Shown here piece after piece: positions 18,574 through 27,117 of a stretch of DNA of 64,000 nucleotides. The position numbers and the translations under genes were made by a program. Each line of letters starts with the position of its first letter. Position 1 is the first letter of the stretch. The stretch is taken from positions 182,482-246,481 of the forward strand of contig NZ_PJRJ01000001.1 of the NCBI RefSeq assembly GCF_003711395.1, written 5' to 3'. Under the pieces are notes generated by a model that saw only the letters and a program-made list of their open reading frames with translations, was not told the origin of the DNA and searched no databases. The stretch comes from Acinetobacter sp. B51(2017). Its GTDB lineage: Bacteria; Pseudomonadota; Gammaproteobacteria; Pseudomonadales; Moraxellaceae.

Positions 18574-20115
18574 TTAAGAATGCAGGCTGTCCACAACCCA
18601 AGTATCTTTTATTCCGCCACCCTGAGAAGAGTTAACCACCAATGACCCTGGTTGCATCGCAACACGGGTTAAACCACCTGGTACGATTTCGGTGCGTAAT
18701 GGCGAACTTAATACAAACGGGCGTAAGTCGATATGACGTTCCGCCATGCCATAATCAGTTAAAGTCGGGCATACCGAGAGCTCTAAGGTAGGCTGCGCGA
18801 TATAAGCTTGCGGTGTTTCTAACAGTTTTTTACGGAATGAGGCAATTTCTTGACCAGAGGCCTGCGGCCCAATTAACATGCCATAACCGCCAGAACCTTG
18901 CGCTTCCTTAACCACCAGTTTTTCTAAGTTTTCGACCACATATTCAAGTGATTTCTGTTCACGGCATTGATAAGTCGGTACATTTTTTAAGATTGGTTGT
19001 TCATTTAAGTAATATTCAATCATTTTATCGACATATGGATAAATGGATTTATCATCGGCAACGCCCGTACCTGGTGCATTGCTAATCACAACATTTTGCG
19101 CCAAATAAGCCGACATTAAGCCTGCTACGCCTAAGGTGCTGTCAGGTTTAAAGCATAATGGATCAAGGAATGCGTCATCAACGCGACGATAAATCACATC
19201 CACTTGCTGGCGACCACGCACGGTACGTACATAGACTTTGTCATTTTCAACAAATAAATCGCGTGCTGATACCAACGGCACATCCATTTCGCGGGCCAAG
19301 AATGCATGTTCATAATAAGCACTATTGAAGCGTCCTGGTGTCAGTACCACTATAAATGGATCATCGACATTGGCACTTTCTGCTAAAATTTGACGTAACA
19401 ATTGCGGATATTGCTCAATACCTAAGATATTGCTGCTTTGGCACAACTCAGGCATCAATTTTTGACTGATCTTACGGCTTTCTAACATATAAGAAACACC
19501 CGATGGGGTGCGTAAGTTATCTTCTAAGACATAAAACTCGCCTGCACGATCACGAATAATATCAATCCCGCTAATTTGACTATAAATCCCACCTTTTAAA
19601 TGATGACCTAGCATTTGTGGTAAATAAGCCTCATGGCTGAGTACTTGCTGGGCAGGTACAATCCCCGCCTTTAAAATCTCCTGTTCATGATAAATATCAT
19701 GCAAAAATAGATTCAGCGCACGCACGCGCTGTGCCGAACCCAGTGCAATTTTATTCCATTGTTGTTTGGCAATCACGCGCGGAATTACATCAAATGGAAT
19801 CGTGCGTTCAATCCCAGCATCTTCACCATATACAGTAAAGGTAATACCTTCATATAAAAAATGCTGTTTGGCTGCTTGGTTTAAAGCTTTAAGTTGATTC
19901 AAATCATGTTGAGCTAACCAATGCTCGATATTGGCACAAGTTTCAGCCGACATACTGCTGTCATCACGTAATTCATTAAAAAATTCAGACTTTAATTGTT
20001 GAAATAAATAGTGTGCTTGCGCTGGTATACGCTTAGCATCTTGTACCGTCTTTGGTTGCAAGGTTTCTTTGTGACTGGTGCTTGCAATTACACTTGATTT
20101 TGTCTCTTTTAACAT
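18574..20115 (-). CDS. Circularly permuted ATP-grasp peptide ligase
   Basis: A 513-residue DUF404/DUF407 protein. Conserved blocks are TFTVYGEDAGIERTIPFDVIPR, the Mg/ATP ligand region EFYVLEDNLRTPSGVSYMLE, IYRRVDDAFLDPL, and KEAQGSGGYGMLIGPQA near residue 400. These enzymes are thought to form amide bonds on peptides. First gene of a five-gene minus-strand operon with alpha-E, transglutaminase, Anbu and BLUF. The N-terminal 30 residues are polar and variable. A GAGAGGG-type ribosome binding site precedes the ATG. Confidence 0.9.
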   Translation of the reverse strand: MLKETKSSVIASTSHKETLQPKTVQDAKRIPAQAHYLFQQLKSEFFNELRDDSSMSAETCANIEHWLAQHDLNQLKALNQAAKQHFLYEGITFTVYGEDAGIERTIPFDVIPRVIAKQQWNKIALGSAQRVRALNLFLHDIYHEQEILKAGIVPAQQVLSHEAYLPQMLGHHLKGGIYSQISGIDIIRDRAGEFYVLEDNLRTPSGVSYMLESRKISQKLMPELCQSSNILGIEQYPQLLRQILAESANVDDPFIVVLTPGRFNSAYYEHAFLAREMDVPLVSARDLFVENDKVYVRTVRGRQQVDVIYRRVDDAFLDPLCFKPDSTLGVAGLMSAYLAQNVVISNAPGTGVADDKSIYPYVDKMIEYYLNEQPILKNVPTYQCREQKSLEYVVENLEKLVVKEAQGSGGYGMLIGPQASGQEIASFRKKLLETPQAYIAQPTLELSVCPTLTDYGMAERHIDLRPFVLSSPLRTEIVPGGLTRVAMQPGSLVVNSSQGGGIKDTWVVDSLHS

Positions 20116-20187
20116 GCCTACCCTCTCTTATCTATTTGTTATGTATTTGTTTATATATGTAAGCAAAATCAATGCCATAGTTAAAAC

Positions 20188-20231
20188 TTGGCGTGGCGAC
20201 TATGTTAATAGATTGCCACTTGACTTGCCAA
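20188..20231. promoter_or_regulatory. Nested inverted repeats between the Anbu operon and the WYL regulator
   Basis: TTGGC (20188-20192) and GTGGC (20193-20197) face GCCAC (20215-20219) and GCCAA (20227-20231). The 245-base intergenic region separates two divergent genes, one a DNA-binding regulator, so these are candidate operator half-sites for autoregulation and operon control. Short half-sites make chance possible. Confidence 0.35.
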
Positions 20232-20360
20232 TGGTCTTTTGCACCAAATTATGACCTTTTCACTGTGACACCGTTCGCAGTTTAAACAGTAAAAGCATTC
20301 ATTTTTACCAACAACTGGCCTTACAATAGAAATTCAATTGACTTTGAGCATACGGCTTCT

Positions 20361-21368
20361 ATGGCTTCAACTTCAGAAAAAGAAACTTCAAATAGTTTAT
20401 ATCGGCAATGGCAAATCTTGTCGCGTCTTTCTACAGGGAAATGGATGGGCACACGAGAACTGCAACAACAGTTGCAACGCGAAGGAATTGATATCAGTTT
20501 ACGCACCATTCAGCGTGACTTAAATCAAATTGCGCAGCGTTTCCCGATTGAAAGTAATAAAACTGTGCCGCAAGGTTGGCGTTGGTGTAGTGATGCACCA
20601 ATTCAGAGCTTACCGCATATGACCAGCTCACAAGCAGTCACCTTTATGATGGTGGAGGAACATTTAAAACATTTGTTACCGCCAAGTTTAGTCTCCGAAA
20701 TAAACCCGTGGTTTGATGCTGCGCGGCGCAGCCTACTTGAGCAAAATCATGTCAAACAGTGGGTCAACCGTGTGCGGATTGTGCCTTCAAGCCAACCATT
20801 GATTCCGCCAACAGTCGATCAAGAGGCTCAACAAGCCATCTATGAAGCACTGTTACAAGACCGTCAACTTGAATGTGTCTATCAAAGCCGTACTCATGCA
20901 GGAGAAGAAAAAAGCTATATTTTAAATCCCTTGGCCTTAGTACAAAAAGGTGCGGTGATTTATTTAATCTGTACCCGTCATGATAAAAATGCTATTCAAA
21001 CCTTTGCTTTGCACCGCTTTAGAGCAGCAAAAGTTCTCGATAGTCGTACTGTGCACCAAAATGATTTTCATTTAGATGATTATATCGAATCAGGTGCTTT
21101 AGGTTTTCGTGTGGATTATCAAAAACCTACCGAAAACATTGAACTAAAATTGACCATGAATGGCAAAACAGTGCATTTTTTTGAAGAAAGTGCCTTAAGT
21201 CGTGATCAAGTGATTGAGAAATTTACCGATAACTTATATCAAGTCAGAGCAAGCTTACCTTTTACCTCACAACTGGTGTGGTGGTTACGTGGCTTTGGTA
21301 AAAAACTGTTGCAGATTGAACCTGAGTCTGTCGCCAATGCCGTCTATGAAACGGCTGTGGAAAGCTAA
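20361..21368 (+). CDS. WYL-domain transcriptional regulator
   Basis: 335 residues. The N-terminal winged helix-turn-helix (residues 15-70: RQWQILSRLSTGKWMGTREL, then GIDISLRTIQRDLNQIAQRF) is of the DeoR/HTH_11 type. The central WYL domain (residues 160-235: LECVYQSRTHAGEEKSYILNP) is followed by VIYLICTRHDKNAIQTFALHRF and a WCX-like C-terminus. WYL domains sense ligands, often nucleotides or nucleic acid. Divergent from the Anbu operon, so it likely controls that operon. The ribosome binding site before the ATG at 20361 is weak. Confidence 0.87.
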   Translation: MASTSEKETSNSLYRQWQILSRLSTGKWMGTRELQQQLQREGIDISLRTIQRDLNQIAQRFPIESNKTVPQGWRWCSDAPIQSLPHMTSSQAVTFMMVEEHLKHLLPPSLVSEINPWFDAARRSLLEQNHVKQWVNRVRIVPSSQPLIPPTVDQEAQQAIYEALLQDRQLECVYQSRTHAGEEKSYILNPLALVQKGAVIYLICTRHDKNAIQTFALHRFRAAKVLDSRTVHQNDFHLDDYIESGALGFRVDYQKPTENIELKLTMNGKTVHFFEESALSRDQVIEKFTDNLYQVRASLPFTSQLVWWLRGFGKKLLQIEPESVANAVYETAVES

Positions 21369-21370
21369 AA

Positions 21371-21402
21371 TAAAAAAGAGTCCCAAACTGTGGGACTCTA
21401 TA
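21371..21402. terminator. Bidirectional terminator after the WYL gene and the mini-gene
   Basis: A perfect 9-bp stem AGAGTCCCA/TGGGACTCT has an A-run on one side. On the minus strand it is followed by six T and overlaps the final TAG of the 21398-21556 reading frame. On the plus strand it ends the WYL regulator gene. Confidence 0.8.
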
Positions 21403-21556
21403 ATTTATAGATTATTTTTTTGAGTTTTTTCTTTAACTTAAGCAAAGCGCGTGCCAGCTTTTCCCCCAACGTTTTACTAAGCCGCCCTATTCAGCAAGAC
21501 ATTAAACTGCCACATGCCAGTTCTGCACGGTTAAAACGAATCTGTCTTTTGGTCAT
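21398..21556 (-). CDS. Mini-gene with one in-frame TGA (21-aa peptide, then 30 further codons)
   Basis: Not recognised. On the minus strand an ATG at 21556 has the very strong ribosome binding site GAGGAGG 8 bases upstream. The frame gives MTKRQIRFNRAELACGSLMS plus Cys, then TGA (21491-21493), and continues open for 30 codons to TAG at 21398. The second part reads as a cationic amphipathic helix: IGRLSKTLGEKLARALLKLK and then KKLKKIIYKL. A candidate promoter (TTTCTC and TATACT, 18 apart, 21589-21618) precedes it and a strong terminator overlaps the stop, so this looks like a complete small transcription unit. It could be a 21-residue peptide gene, a nonsense-mutated 50-residue protein, a readthrough or selenocysteine gene, or two small peptides. 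Only the first 21 codons are certain to be readable. Confidence 0.45.
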
Positions 21557-21588
21557 GCTGTAAACCTCCTCATCTTAGCGATACATTC

Positions 21589-21618
21589 AGTATAGAACTG
21601 TCCTGCAAATTTGAGAAA
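21589..21618 (-). promoter_or_regulatory. Candidate promoter of the mini-gene
   Basis: On the minus strand TTTCTC (21618-21613) and TATACT (21594-21589) are 18 bases apart. The predicted start would leave a leader of about 25 bases before the ATG at 21556. Confidence 0.4.
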
Positions 21619-21628
21619 GAAGCATTTC

Positions 21629-21642
21629 TGCAAAGCTTTGCA
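21629..21642. promoter_or_regulatory. Perfect 14-bp palindrome upstream of the mini-gene promoter
   Basis: TGCAAAGCTTTGCA is a perfect palindrome, just upstream of the candidate -35 element. Candidate operator. Confidence 0.4.
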
Positions 21643-21663
21643 TAAAATAACTTAGACACAATG

Positions 21664-21694
21664 CATAAAAATAGGCAGCGAAAGCTGCCTATTT
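21664..21694 (-). terminator. Terminator of the MFS transporter gene
   Basis: A perfect 10-bp stem AAATAGGCAG/CTGCCTATTT with a 6-base loop is followed by T5 on the minus strand. It separates the transporter from the mini-gene. Confidence 0.8.
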
Positions 21695-21712
21695 CAACAT
21701 CATGATTGGGTG

Positions 21713-22918
21713 TTACTCATCGGTCTTCGTTGCTTTATAGCGCGACAATGCAGTCACTGCTACAGCCGAAACCACCACAGCAGGTAGACTTGCCATTAAA
21801 ATCCCTGTTGTGCCTAAACCGAGTGCTAAAATTTTGCCTGTTAACAATGGTCCAGTCATCGCACCTAAACGACCCAATGAAATCGCACTGCCCACCCCTG
21901 TCACTTTACCTAAACCAGAATAGAAGATAGGTGAAATACCATAGAGAATCGATTGACCGCCTGTAGAGAAGATCCCCCCCATTACGCCTGCCAAAATCAG
22001 CAGCGGTACAGATGTAGTGGTAAACAACAATGTAAGTGCGATAAATAAACCACTATAGATAATCACAGCCATTTGCCATAATTTTAAACGATCTAATAAA
22101 TAACCCAGTCCGAGCGTGCCAATAACTGCCCCTACTTGGAACACCAGCATTACCAAAAAGGCTTGTTGTTTTTCTAGACCCTGTTGCATCAGTAAGTTAG
22201 GCAACCAACTAATCAAGATGTAGTTAATCATCAAGGTAAAGAAGAAACCCACCCACAGCGGCAGCGTATTTTTGTACTGTTGCTGTTTAAATAACACTTG
22301 CGCCATACCTGGTACAGCTTCTGTGTTCACTTGTTTTTCGGCACGCGGCTTATCTTTTAAGATCATTGCCATACATGGAATAAGCAATAATGGCGTTAAA
22401 CCACCAATTAAAAATAGGGTTTGCCATTTTATATCGCTAATCAGCATGGCGAGACCAGCAACAAAAATCGCACCTACAGGTAAACCGCAATACATCAAAC
22501 TATTTAATTTACCGCGGTTGGCTTCAGTGGCTTCATCACCCACCACCGAAATCATGGTTGGCATCGCAGCCCCTAAGCCCAGTCCTGTAAAAAAGCGTGC
22601 CGCATATAAGATTTCAAGATTCGGTGCAATTGCCGTTAAAGACATAAAGACACCAAAAATTGCAATCGAGAGCATTAACACTTTCTTTTGGCCAAGGTAG
22701 TCGGCAACTCGACCACCAAAGAATGCGCCAAAGAGCATACCAAATACCCCAAGACTAAATACATAGCCCATTTGCACTTGGTCTAAGCCAAACGTGGCTG
22801 CAATCCCCTGTGCTGCAATACCGGGCGCTTGTAGGTCAAAACCTTCAAAAAAAGCCACCCAAAAGCATAAAAATACAATGAGGATTTTTTGGGTCTTACT
22901 TGATGTGCTCTGTGCCAT
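21713..22918 (-). CDS. MFS transporter, aromatic-acid:H+ symporter type
   Basis: A 401-residue, 12-segment major facilitator. The first helix carries FWVAFFEGFDLQAPGIAAQG, the acidic motif typical of the AAHS group (PcaK, BenK, MhpT). Loop 2-3 has GRVADYLGQKKVLM (motif A). MhpT-like carriers take up hydroxyphenylpropionate or other aromatic acids, but no catabolic genes are nearby, so the substrate is open. I chose the ATG at 22918 because GGAG precedes it at a 7-base spacing; the longer frame adds 9 unconserved residues. Confidence 0.85.
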   Translation of the reverse strand: MAQSTSSKTQKILIVFLCFWVAFFEGFDLQAPGIAAQGIAATFGLDQVQMGYVFSLGVFGMLFGAFFGGRVADYLGQKKVLMLSIAIFGVFMSLTAIAPNLEILYAARFFTGLGLGAAMPTMISVVGDEATEANRGKLNSLMYCGLPVGAIFVAGLAMLISDIKWQTLFLIGGLTPLLLIPCMAMILKDKPRAEKQVNTEAVPGMAQVLFKQQQYKNTLPLWVGFFFTLMINYILISWLPNLLMQQGLEKQQAFLVMLVFQVGAVIGTLGLGYLLDRLKLWQMAVIIYSGLFIALTLLFTTTSVPLLILAGVMGGIFSTGGQSILYGISPIFYSGLGKVTGVGSAISLGRLGAMTGPLLTGKILALGLGTTGILMASLPAVVVSAVAVTALSRYKATKTDE

Positions 22919-22945
22919 CGTGAATCTCCATTCCGAAGCGTACAT

Positions 22946-23500
22946 TTATATAAAGCGGTGATTCTGAGCCTAATCTATGTAGATACATAGCGCGACAATG
23001 GTCGCAGCATTGGTAATTAAATCAGCAATGGTCATCATTATTTAGACATCAAAAGCTGTATATCAATATATATAATGTATTATTATTTTATTTAGTCTTT
23101 TAAAAACATATTGTTATTTTAATACAAGTTCTTAACGATAGTATGATCATTAAAAATGATCAAGTGTAAAAATTCAGCTTTTATGTTAGTCGTGGTTTAG
23201 CCTTGATATTGTGCTAAGTCATCAACATTGATAATAAGAAAAATTTTGTGCTTGATAGCGTTAATATAAGCTACAGCGTTAAAACTATTGCAGACACTTA
23301 AACAGCTAATAATCAGCAAGGGACATCTCATTGTTATACTCATAAAAAGCGCAGGTATGACTTTAGCCATAACATTATGCTTTGCTACATCACAATCCTC
23401 CCCGTATTTGAGTGAAGAATAAGATTGAGCAGCTATTCCTACTGAAATATGCTGTATTGAATTGCTCGAAGGTTTCAAAGGCAAATAACTGAGCGTAAAT
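22946..23500. other. Gene-poor region between the MFS gene and mnmG
   Basis: About 550 bases without a convincing gene. Close to the MFS start there are three ACCAWTG-like repeats on the minus strand (near 22995-23035), possible regulator sites. The stretch 23040-23180 is very AT-rich. Between 23270 and 23422 the plus strand has a 50-codon open segment containing SKGHLIVILIKSAGMT. This faintly recalls the GHLIVISS strand of short-chain dehydrogenases, so a decayed gene is possible. No ribosome binding site or full domain is present. Confidence 0.4.
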
Positions 23501-23526
23501 AAAAACCCGCACTTGGCGGGTTTTTT
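23501..23526. terminator. Terminator of mnmG
   Basis: AAAAACCCGC/GCGGGTTTTTT stem-loop, symmetrical and able to work in both directions, just past the mnmG stop on the minus strand. Confidence 0.85.
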
Positions 23527-23540
23527 ATGGCTTTAAAATC

Positions 23541-25421
23541 TTATGCAGATTTTTTCGCTTGGTTATTTTTACGGATGGTAATCATCACCAATTGCACTGC
23601 CGCAGGTGTAACCCCCGGAATACGACCAGCTTGCGCAAGCGTTTCAGGACGTACATCTTTCAGTTTTAAAGTGATTTCACGAGATAAACCTGAAACTGCA
23701 TCATAATCAAAATCGGCAGGAATTTTGGTTTCTTCCAAACGCTTCATTTGTGCCACGTCTTCTTGCTGACGGTTAATGTAACCCGCATATTTCACCGCAA
23801 TTTCAATTTGCTCACCCACAAATGCAGACACTTCAGAGCCGGTAATTTCAGCAATTTGTGAGAAATTGATATTTGGACGCTTTAACAAATCAATCGCATT
23901 GGTTTCTTTAGATAAATCATCACCGGTTAATTCAACAAATTTTTTACCTAAAGCGTTGTTAGGTGCCGCCCAAAGGTGTTGTAAGCGACCTTTTTCAGTT
24001 TCAATCGCTTCCATTTTGGCACAATATGCATCCCAACGTGTGTCATCGACTAAGCCCATTTCACGACCAATGGCAGTTAAACGTTGATCCGCGTTGTCTT
24101 CGCGCAGCATTAAACGGTATTCGGCACGTGAGGTAAACATACGGTACGGTTCTTTGGTACCTAAAGTAATTAAGTCATCAACCAATACGCCCATGTAGGC
24201 TTCGTCACGTTTAGGTGTCCATTGCTCTTGATCCCATGCACGGCGTGCCGCGTTTAGACCTGCAAGTAAACCTTGTGCACCTGCTTCTTCATAGCCTGTG
24301 GTACCGTTAATTTGACCAGCAAAGTACAAGTTGTTAATGGCTTTGGTTTCTAAAGAGAATTTTAACGCTTGTGGGTTAAAGTAATCGTATTCGATTGCAT
24401 AACCTGGACGCAGAATATGCGCGTTTTCCATACCACGGATTGAGCGTACCAATTCAAACTGCACATCAAATGGTAATGATGTCGAGATACCATTTGGATA
24501 AAGTTCATGCGTATCTAGACCTTCAGGCTCTAGGAACACTTGATGTGAGTCTTTATCGGCAAATTTATGAATTTTATCTTCAATAGATGGGCAGTAACGT
24601 GGACCCACCCCTTCAATGACACCGGTATACATAGGTGAACGATCTAAACCGCCACGAATAATGTCGTGGGTTTTTTCATTGGTATGTGTGATATAGCAGT
24701 TGATTTGTTCAGGATGCATTGATGCATCCCCCATGAATGACATGGTTGGAGACGGGAAATCACCCGGCTGCGCAGTCATCACAGAGAAATCAACTGAACG
24801 TGCATCAATACGTGGTGGTGTACCTGTTTTTAAACGACCTACCGGTAAGTTTAATTCACGTAAGCGCGCAGCCAATGAAATTGAAGGTGGATCACCGGCA
24901 CGGCCACCTGATGCATTATTAAGACCAATGTGAATCACACCGCCTAAGAAAGTCCCTGTGGTGAGTACCACAGTTTTGGCATCAAAACGTACGCCCATTT
25001 GGGTCACTACGCCTTTTACGGTATCGCCTTCAACAATCAGATCATCTGCTGCTTGTTGGAAAATATCCAAGTTAGCTTGGTTTTCTAATGTTTCACGAAT
25101 CGCAGCTTTAAAACGTACACGATCGGCCTGTGCACGCGTTGCACGCACCGCAGCACCTTTACGTGAGTTTAAAATACGGAATTGAATACCGCCTTTATCG
25201 GCAGCGAGTGCCATTGCACCGCCTAAGGCATCAATTTCACGCACTAAATGTGATTTACCAATACCACCAATCGCTGGGTTACAGCTCATCTGCCCCAAAG
25301 TCTCAATGTTATGAGTTAAGAGTAACGTCTGGCGTCCCATACGCGCGGCAGCAAGCGCAGCTTCAGTACCTGCGTGACCGCCACCGATAACAATGACATC
25401 ATAAACTTTAGGATAGTGCAT
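23541..25421 (-). CDS. mnmG: tRNA uridine 5-carboxymethylaminomethyl modification enzyme
   Basis: A 626-residue FAD enzyme (also called GidA) that with MnmE modifies the wobble U34 of certain tRNAs. It begins with the Rossmann FAD motif [19 protein letters not shown] and carries [46 protein letters not shown], and the catalytic-Cys block RYCPSIEDK. The C-terminal helical domain ([18 protein letters not shown]-like [10 protein letters not shown]) binds MnmE. Full length. It is not accompanied by rsmG, parA or other oriC neighbours here. Confidence 0.97.
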   Translation of the reverse strand: MHYPKVYDVIVIGGGHAGTEAALAAARMGRQTLLLTHNIETLGQMSCNPAIGGIGKSHLVREIDALGGAMALAADKGGIQFRILNSRKGAAVRATRAQADRVRFKAAIRETLENQANLDIFQQAADDLIVEGDTVKGVVTQMGVRFDAKTVVLTTGTFLGGVIHIGLNNASGGRAGDPPSISLAARLRELNLPVGRLKTGTPPRIDARSVDFSVMTAQPGDFPSPTMSFMGDASMHPEQINCYITHTNEKTHDIIRGGLDRSPMYTGVIEGVGPRYCPSIEDKIHKFADKDSHQVFLEPEGLDTHELYPNGISTSLPFDVQFELVRSIRGMENAHILRPGYAIEYDYFNPQALKFSLETKAINNLYFAGQINGTTGYEEAGAQGLLAGLNAARRAWDQEQWTPKRDEAYMGVLVDDLITLGTKEPYRMFTSRAEYRLMLREDNADQRLTAIGREMGLVDDTRWDAYCAKMEAIETEKGRLQHLWAAPNNALGKKFVELTGDDLSKETNAIDLLKRPNINFSQIAEITGSEVSAFVGEQIEIAVKYAGYINRQQEDVAQMKRLEETKIPADFDYDAVSGLSREITLKLKDVRPETLAQAGRIPGVTPAAVQLVMITIRKNNQAKKSA

Positions 25422-25662
25422 AGTGGTATTAGAGAGATTGAAAAAGAAGACCGCAGATTATAGCAAAAAATTGCCTCTAAGTTGACATATTGCGAGATTT
25501 TCTTTGGCGCAAAAAAATACCCCACCACTGCATTAAAAAGTTCTATTTTTTGAAGATTTAGTTTAAGGTTGCAACTTAGGTTTACAAAAAATGTGCACCA
25601 TAGATTGTATTCTTTTCGCTATTTTTTATGCTAATAACGACATCCACAGAGGATTAGTCATC

Positions 25663-26022
25663 ATGAATAAGAAGTTTTTAGTTGCCGCTGCTGTATGTGG
25701 CCTACTTAGCCCGTTGACCAGCTTTGCCAATGATAAAGTGGCGACTGTTTATCATCCACAAACCTTCCAAAAAATCTGTCAAGACAAAAGCCAAGGTGAT
25801 TGGGTTGAATTTGCTTATCGCGGCATTATTTGGAATGGCAGCTGTCAAAACCAATTCTTTAGCTCAGACCAAGGGGCTATGATCTATGGTGATGAACCTG
25901 AGCTGTTAACGGTCTGCCGTCAAGACCCAAATGCCAAAACCATCAGCATTGAAGGTCGCACTTATCATGGTAAATGTGCCCTAGCATTTAGCCCACCGCG
26001 CCCACAAGCAGGCAACCGCTAA
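25663..26022 (+). CDS. Small secreted protein of unknown function
   Basis: 119 residues with a clear signal peptide (MNKKFLVAAAVCGLLSPLTS, cleavage after FA near residue 23). The mature part is about 96 residues with four Cys, two near ICQDKSQGDW and SCQNQF and two near VCRQD and KCALAF, probably two disulfides. The start ATG at 25663 follows AGAGGA; an earlier in-frame ATG at 25591 would precede the signal peptide and is unlikely. Not recognised. A periplasmic or exported role is inferred. Confidence 0.75.
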   Translation: MNKKFLVAAAVCGLLSPLTSFANDKVATVYHPQTFQKICQDKSQGDWVEFAYRGIIWNGSCQNQFFSSDQGAMIYGDEPELLTVCRQDPNAKTISIEGRTYHGKCALAFSPPRPQAGNR

Positions 26023-26049
26023 TTCAATTGGCGTTTATCATAAAATAGC

Positions 26050-26082
26050 TGCACGTCAGGCTTAAGCTTGATGTGCATTTTG
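26050..26082 (+). terminator. Terminator of the small secreted protein gene
   Basis: TGCACGTCAGGC-TTAA-GCTTGATGTGCA forms a 12-bp stem (two G-U pairs) with a 4-base loop, followed by TTTT. Confidence 0.6.
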
Positions 26083-26200
26083 TATGGCTGTCTAGAAATT
26101 CAGCCCTATCACCAATTGAGCAGATCAATTACACGCAACACTCGCGGTTTACCCTTGAGGTACGTTACACTAGCACTTTATTTTGTTTTAGGTTACGCCC

Positions 26201-27103
26201 GTGAAGTGGTTACAAATTCATATTACAGTTGATCAAGCCCAAGTCGATTTTACCGAGACTTTACTCGAGTCTTTAGGTGCGCTGAGTGTTACTTTAGATG
26301 ATGCTGAAAACCAAGACCTGCTCGAGCCACTTCCGGGTGAAACCCCGCTTTGGAATAAAGTCATTGTCACTGGTATCTATGCACAAGAAGATGGCGAAGA
26401 AATTGACGTTGATTCTATTGTGACCTTTATTCAAGCACAAATGCCAGATGCGCCTTTAAGCCACGAGTTTATCGAAGACCAAGAATGGGAACGTACTTGG
26501 ATGGATGCTTACGAGCCGATCCAAATTAGCGACAATTTCTGGATTGTACCTGAATGGATGACAGCGCCTGATGCTCAAGCCGTTAACCTTAAATTAGATC
26601 CAGGTTTAGCCTTTGGTACAGGTAACCATGCGTCAACTTTCTTATGCTTACAATGGTTAGGCAAAACCGATCTTAAAGATAAAATTGTCATCGACTATGG
26701 TTGTGGCTCGGGTATTTTAGCGGTTGCAGCCTTATTATTAGGCGCGAAAAAAGTCTATGCGACGGATATTGATCCTCAAGCGGTACTCGCCACCCAACAA
26801 AATGCAGAGCTCAACGGTGTAATGAACAACCTTTATGTGGGTTTACCGGATGAGTTTAACGAAACACTCAAAGACCAAAAAGCGGATGTATTTGTTGCCA
26901 ATATCTTAGCGGGTCCTTTAATGATGCTTGCGCCACAGTTCGCAACTTTAGTGAAATCCGAGGGTGAGTTCGCACTTGCAGGGGTTATTGAAGAGCAAGT
27001 ATCTGATGTTTCTAATGTTTATTCTGAATTTTTTGATATATTAGAGGTGGAAAAACGCGACGGATACTGGTGCCGTATTTCTGGTAAACGGCAATCTCAC
27101 TAA
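26201..27103 (+). CDS. prmA: Ribosomal protein L11 methyltransferase
   Basis: A 300-residue SAM-dependent methyltransferase that trimethylates L11. The N-terminal L11-recognition domain ([19 protein letters not shown]) is followed by the catalytic domain with [19 protein letters not shown] and motif [37 protein letters not shown] is the NPPY-equivalent. It starts with GTG at 26201, which makes the protein align from its first residue. Followed 14 bases later by the zinc-ribbon gene. Confidence 0.96.
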   Translation: MKWLQIHITVDQAQVDFTETLLESLGALSVTLDDAENQDLLEPLPGETPLWNKVIVTGIYAQEDGEEIDVDSIVTFIQAQMPDAPLSHEFIEDQEWERTWMDAYEPIQISDNFWIVPEWMTAPDAQAVNLKLDPGLAFGTGNHASTFLCLQWLGKTDLKDKIVIDYGCGSGILAVAALLLGAKKVYATDIDPQAVLATQQNAELNGVMNNLYVGLPDEFNETLKDQKADVFVANILAGPLMMLAPQFATLVKSEGEFALAGVIEEQVSDVSNVYSEFFDILEVEKRDGYWCRISGKRQSH

Positions 27104-27117
27104 AAATATCTTTAACT

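Noticed and set aside
21737..23000. 14-base match ATAGCGCGACAATG at 21737-21750 and 22987-23000 as transposon or attachment ends
   Set aside because: Same orientation, one copy is inside the conserved MFS coding end, no target duplication or mobile gene; too short to mean much.
22970..23038. 22-codon hydrophobic open frame (MMTIADLITNAATIVALC) upstream of the MFS gene as a leader peptide
   Set aside because: No ribosome binding site and no attenuator structure after it; likely chance.
23197..23484. 95-residue minus-strand reading frame
   Set aside because: TTG start without ribosome binding site, begins close to the mnmG terminator, no recognised domain, composition not convincingly coding.
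24700..25390. Plus-strand frames of 61-86 codons across mnmG
   Set aside because: Antisense shadows of a highly conserved gene.
23541..25421. mnmG (gidA) as a marker of a nearby replication origin
   Set aside because: No dnaA, dnaN, rpmH, rsmG or parAB nearby and no DnaA-box cluster adjoining it.
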